From an uncultured Flavobacterium sp. (GTDB lineage Bacteria > Bacteroidota > Bacteroidia > Flavobacteriales > Flavobacteriaceae), in assembly GCF_937876455.1 (NCBI RefSeq), contig NZ_CALFIG010000171.1:1-17313 (forward strand): 17,313 bases of DNA, read 5' to 3'. The position numbers and the translations under genes were made by a program. Shown piece after piece: positions 14,743 through 17,313 of the stretch (position 1 is its first letter; each line of letters opens with the position of its first letter). A model generated the notes under the pieces. The model did no database searches, was not told where the DNA came from, and worked only from the letters and a program-made list of their open reading frames with translations.

Positions 14743-15339
14743 ATGGCAGGAATATGTAAGCCGAGTTGCGCAACTGTGCTACCAAATTTTGGAGCGCTTG
14801 ACGATTGTGATATTGAAAAGGCACTCACATCGGGCGAGATAGTGAATTTAGTGCTTATAAAATGTAATGAAACATTTACAGATGTGACAGACGATACAGA
14901 ATGGACTACCAAAATAACAGCGAATGCTTTAACATCGTTACCAGTTGGCAATGGTAAGATTGATGAAGTGGCAGAGAGTAACGAGAAACGTTTTAATGGT
15001 GTCACCGTGTCGTTAATCAAGAAAAAACCTTTTGAATTTACCTCTTACATCGCCGATACAACAGCAGAGACAGAGTGGACAAAATACAACCAAGTGTTGG
15101 CGCAAAGATTAGGATTGTCGATTGCATTCGTTACATTAGATGGTATTCTGTTGATAGACCCTGACTGGGTGACAACAAAAACAATAGGGTTGAAGTTGTC
15201 AACACTGAAAATATCACAAGTATTAAATGGTGAGGCGGACGATAAAATGTTCTATAAAGTGTCGGGCGAGATTGCAGAGGGTCGTTCATTGAAACGTGTA
15301 AAACTACCAGCAGATGTATTAAATGTTATTAATGCATAA
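14743..15339 (+). CDS. Putative tail tube or other major structural protein
   Basis: A 198-aa protein: MAGICKPSCATVLPNFGALD, then beta strands (EIVNLVLIKCNETFTDVTDD, RFNGVTVSLIKKKPFEFTSY, TIGLKLSTLKISQVLNGEAD, FYKVSGEIAEGRSLKRVKLP). Size, strand-rich pattern and Thr/Asp/Glu content fit tail tube proteins of long-tailed phages, and it lies between tail genes and the portal-like gene. I cannot exclude a head decoration or capsid-related role. It is spaced 1 nt from the preceding ORF and 11 nt from the next. Three of its four Cys residues (Cys5, Cys9, Cys22) lie in the first 22 residues, which is unusual. Confidence 0.5.
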   Translation: MAGICKPSCATVLPNFGALDDCDIEKALTSGEIVNLVLIKCNETFTDVTDDTEWTTKITANALTSLPVGNGKIDEVAESNEKRFNGVTVSLIKKKPFEFTSYIADTTAETEWTKYNQVLAQRLGLSIAFVTLDGILLIDPDWVTTKTIGLKLSTLKISQVLNGEADDKMFYKVSGEIAEGRSLKRVKLPADVLNVINA

Positions 15340-15350
15340 GACAATGAATA

Positions 15351-17009
15351 ATGTATATAAATTCATTAAAATCAAATATCGGCTTTGCAAATTGGCGAAA
15401 TCCTATTAGCGCAATATCAGACCCTTTACATCAAAGGTGGGCGGAGATATGCCAAACGATGGCAACACATATAGATGGTATTTGTCCACTTCATATATAC
15501 GTAAATCGCAGACCCTTAGAATCTGAAAATACGTATGCACTCGATTATAGAATAAATAATTTTACTCCACTAACTAAAGATGCATTCGACCGAAGCATCA
15601 ATAGTATTATTGAGTATTGTTTGTCTGCCAACATAGGCAGTAATATACCTGAATTAATCACAAATAATGATTACAAAATAAAAGGCAAAGAGGTGTATTT
15701 GTTTTGCCAAAGCGATTTAGTTCGTTTGCGAGAAAAAGACCCAAATGCTGTAATTGTAGTAATTCCATCAATAAATAAAATTGATGAAAATTCAGTTTCA
15801 ATAAATAATGTCAATATACTTTTTGTACCAAGTTCCGATATTTTAGACAAAACAGAAACGTCAATATCTTTTATTGTTTCAAAAACAAAAGACAAAGAGG
15901 TTCGATTGTCTATTGTTGACGGTCAATACACGGCAAAAGTATCAATTGACGGTGGTGATTTTGTCGATTATCCATTAGTGTCACTTGCTCCACGTAAGCC
16001 ATACATTGACATTAGTAGTAATATCGTGTATGAGGGCAAGTATAAATTAGCATTGCCTTATATGTATGGTGCAAGTGCATGGGGTGATAAATTCTATGGT
16101 CAAGAAAGTGACTTTAGTGTACAAGCGACACGATACACATATTTAAAAGAAATTAGAGCTAAGGAGCGATGCGACGAAGTTGGTGCTATATTTAAAGAAA
16201 ATGGATTGCATTGTTATGCTGATAATGACATGACGTGTAGAAAGTGTGGTGGTGCTGGTTACGTTAAAGACGATAGTCCATTAGGTACTATCTATGTTGA
16301 CTATTCTAAGTTAAATGCAGAGGATAGAGCTTTCCCTCAAGTAATACAATGGGCAGAGCCTCCCCAGGCGGCACTTACGTCATCAAAAGAAATCGTATCT
16401 GATTATTTTGAAAAGATGTGCGAGGCATTAGGTTTAATAAAACAAAATTATACTAATCAAAGTGGCGTAAGCAAGGCGTTTGATTTTAAAGACAAGATTT
16501 CTACCATATACAAGATATTCAACGACAATATAAATGTTGCACAAGATATTTATCGTTTTATTGAGTATTTTTTAATTGATGAAACAGTGCAATATTCTGA
16601 ATTATATCTAATCGGTGAGATAGGCACGTCAACAATGGCAGACTTATTAAATGAGTTGGATTTAGCAAGGAAAGGCAATGCTCCAACATTTATTATTTCC
16701 TCTATTTTAGATAAGATATATTTAAAATCATTGCCACCAAATATAGCTGAGAGAGTATTAAGTGTGGCAAAGCAATTTGATAAGTTATATATTTACAGCA
16801 CCAATGATATTACCATGTTGAGAGCGCAATTTGGCACTCAATTAACGGAATATGACTTGATAGTACATAACACAATAATTGAAAAAGTAAAAGAAGTTAT
16901 AAGTAATAACCATTACCTCACCGACGATGAATTGATTAATGAATTAAATACTTTTTATAGTCAATATAAAACAAGTGCGCCAACATCTGCATCAATTGGT
17001 CTGCTATGA
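15351..17009 (+). CDS. Portal-like protein with CxxC zinc-type insertion
   Basis: A 552-aa protein whose layout fits Bacteroidota phage portals. The N-terminal alpha/beta part (PISAISDPLHQRWAEICQTM) is followed by a middle alpha/beta domain. A tail half holds IQWAEPPQAALTSSKEIVSD and helices QSGVSKAFDFKDKISTIYKI, the pattern of portal clip/stem/crown regions. At 287-303 it has HC-x7-CRKCGGAG (Cys288, Cys296, Cys299), a DnaJ-like CxxCGGxG knuckle that probably binds Zn. The portal forms the head vertex and docks the terminase. ATG 15351 is taken; the stop overlaps the next start (ATGA). The position, far downstream of terminase and tail genes, is unusual, and the call is by eye. Confidence 0.55.
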   Translation: MYINSLKSNIGFANWRNPISAISDPLHQRWAEICQTMATHIDGICPLHIYVNRRPLESENTYALDYRINNFTPLTKDAFDRSINSIIEYCLSANIGSNIPELITNNDYKIKGKEVYLFCQSDLVRLREKDPNAVIVVIPSINKIDENSVSINNVNILFVPSSDILDKTETSISFIVSKTKDKEVRLSIVDGQYTAKVSIDGGDFVDYPLVSLAPRKPYIDISSNIVYEGKYKLALPYMYGASAWGDKFYGQESDFSVQATRYTYLKEIRAKERCDEVGAIFKENGLHCYADNDMTCRKCGGAGYVKDDSPLGTIYVDYSKLNAEDRAFPQVIQWAEPPQAALTSSKEIVSDYFEKMCEALGLIKQNYTNQSGVSKAFDFKDKISTIYKIFNDNINVAQDIYRFIEYFLIDETVQYSELYLIGEIGTSTMADLLNELDLARKGNAPTFIISSILDKIYLKSLPPNIAERVLSVAKQFDKLYIYSTNDITMLRAQFGTQLTEYDLIVHNTIIEKVKEVISNNHYLTDDELINELNTFYSQYKTSAPTSASIGLL

Positions 17010-17295
17010 CAAATTCAGAATTAATACAAAAAAGCGATAAGATACTTCACAGTACTTCTTACTTAGATAAAATCATGTATAAGAGGTTATTGAAGTACTT
17101 AGCATCGCATAGTATCGGCGGTAATGTGTCATTATCAAATGAAGACTTAGCAACATTAGAAGACGTGTTGTATAAAGAAATTAAAGACAGTGGCTACAAT
17201 GCTGATATATCGCAATATTTGGCATTATTCAGTAAGATAGATGACATAGTGAGCGATGAACAACTGAAACATAATAATATCAAGCGACAGGCAAT
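17006..17295 (+). CDS. Truncated ORF at contig end, probable head-morphogenesis gene
   Basis: ATG 17006 overlaps the portal-like stop in ATGA, indicating translational coupling. About 96 codons are present, beginning MTNSELIQKSDKILHSTSYL and helical throughout (DKIMYKRLLKYLASHSIGGN, LATLEDVLYKEIKDSGYNAD). The real sequence stops at 17295, where adapter begins, so the 3' end is missing. Genes after portals often encode Mu F-like minor head proteins or proteases, but nothing here is diagnostic. Confidence 0.6.
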
Positions 17296-17313
17296 AGATC
17301 GGAAGAGCGTCGT
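17296..17313 (+). other. Illumina adapter sequence at contig end
   Basis: AGATCGGAAGAGCGTCGT matches the start of the Illumina TruSeq adapter read-through sequence. All 18 bases to the window end match, so these bases are sequencing artefact, not phage DNA. The translated residues they add (DRKSV) should be ignored. Confidence 0.95.

Overview
The window looks like part of a tailed (siphovirus-type) bacteriophage of a Bacteroidota host. It is AT-rich by eye. Genes are closely packed and mostly on the + strand. Starts are preceded by A-rich leaders rather than clear Shine-Dalgarno sites, and at least one TAnnTTTG-type promoter box is visible, both Bacteroidota habits. The structural proteins have the usual phage layout (TerS, TerL, tape measure, portal-like). 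Both contig ends are suspect: the last 18 bases (17296-17313) match the Illumina adapter, and the first ~210 bases are GC-richer and look chimerically joined.

Region 1 (about 208-2286) reads as an integron-type gene-cassette array. Three ORFs, an unknown 91-aa protein, a beta-class N6A/N4C DNA methyltransferase and a small C5-methyltransferase-like protein, are separated by imperfect palindromes shaped like attC sites. The right core of each site is the exact reverse complement of the left core of the next (GTTATAAGC/GCTTATAAC, then GTTAGCGG/CCGCTAAC). That pairing is expected when both ends belong to one mobile cassette. No integrase is in the window.

Region 2 (2397-4637) is an early/replication module. 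It holds a DUF6291-like replication protein whose gene carries a consensus DnaA box, four 10-bp iterons and an AT-rich 12-bp tandem repeat (a candidate origin inside the gene), a winged-helix protein, a two-part Cas9-like remnant (RuvC-I/bridge-helix-like ORF, in-frame stop, then an intact HNH), and a VRR-NUC nuclease. An intrinsic terminator at 4766-4793 closes the module.

Region 3 (4820-17313) is packaging and morphogenesis: a small ORF, a ParB-like protein, TerS, TerL, a probable tail-assembly chaperone with a -1 frameshift on a run of ten Ts, an intrinsic terminator, the tape measure protein, two large tail/baseplate proteins, one minus-strand small gene (moron-like), a small ORF, a possible tail tube protein, a portal-like protein with a CxxC zinc-type motif, and a truncated ORF at the contig end. 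The tail genes lie between terminase and portal, which is unusual. No capsid, lysis, integrase or tRNA genes were seen.
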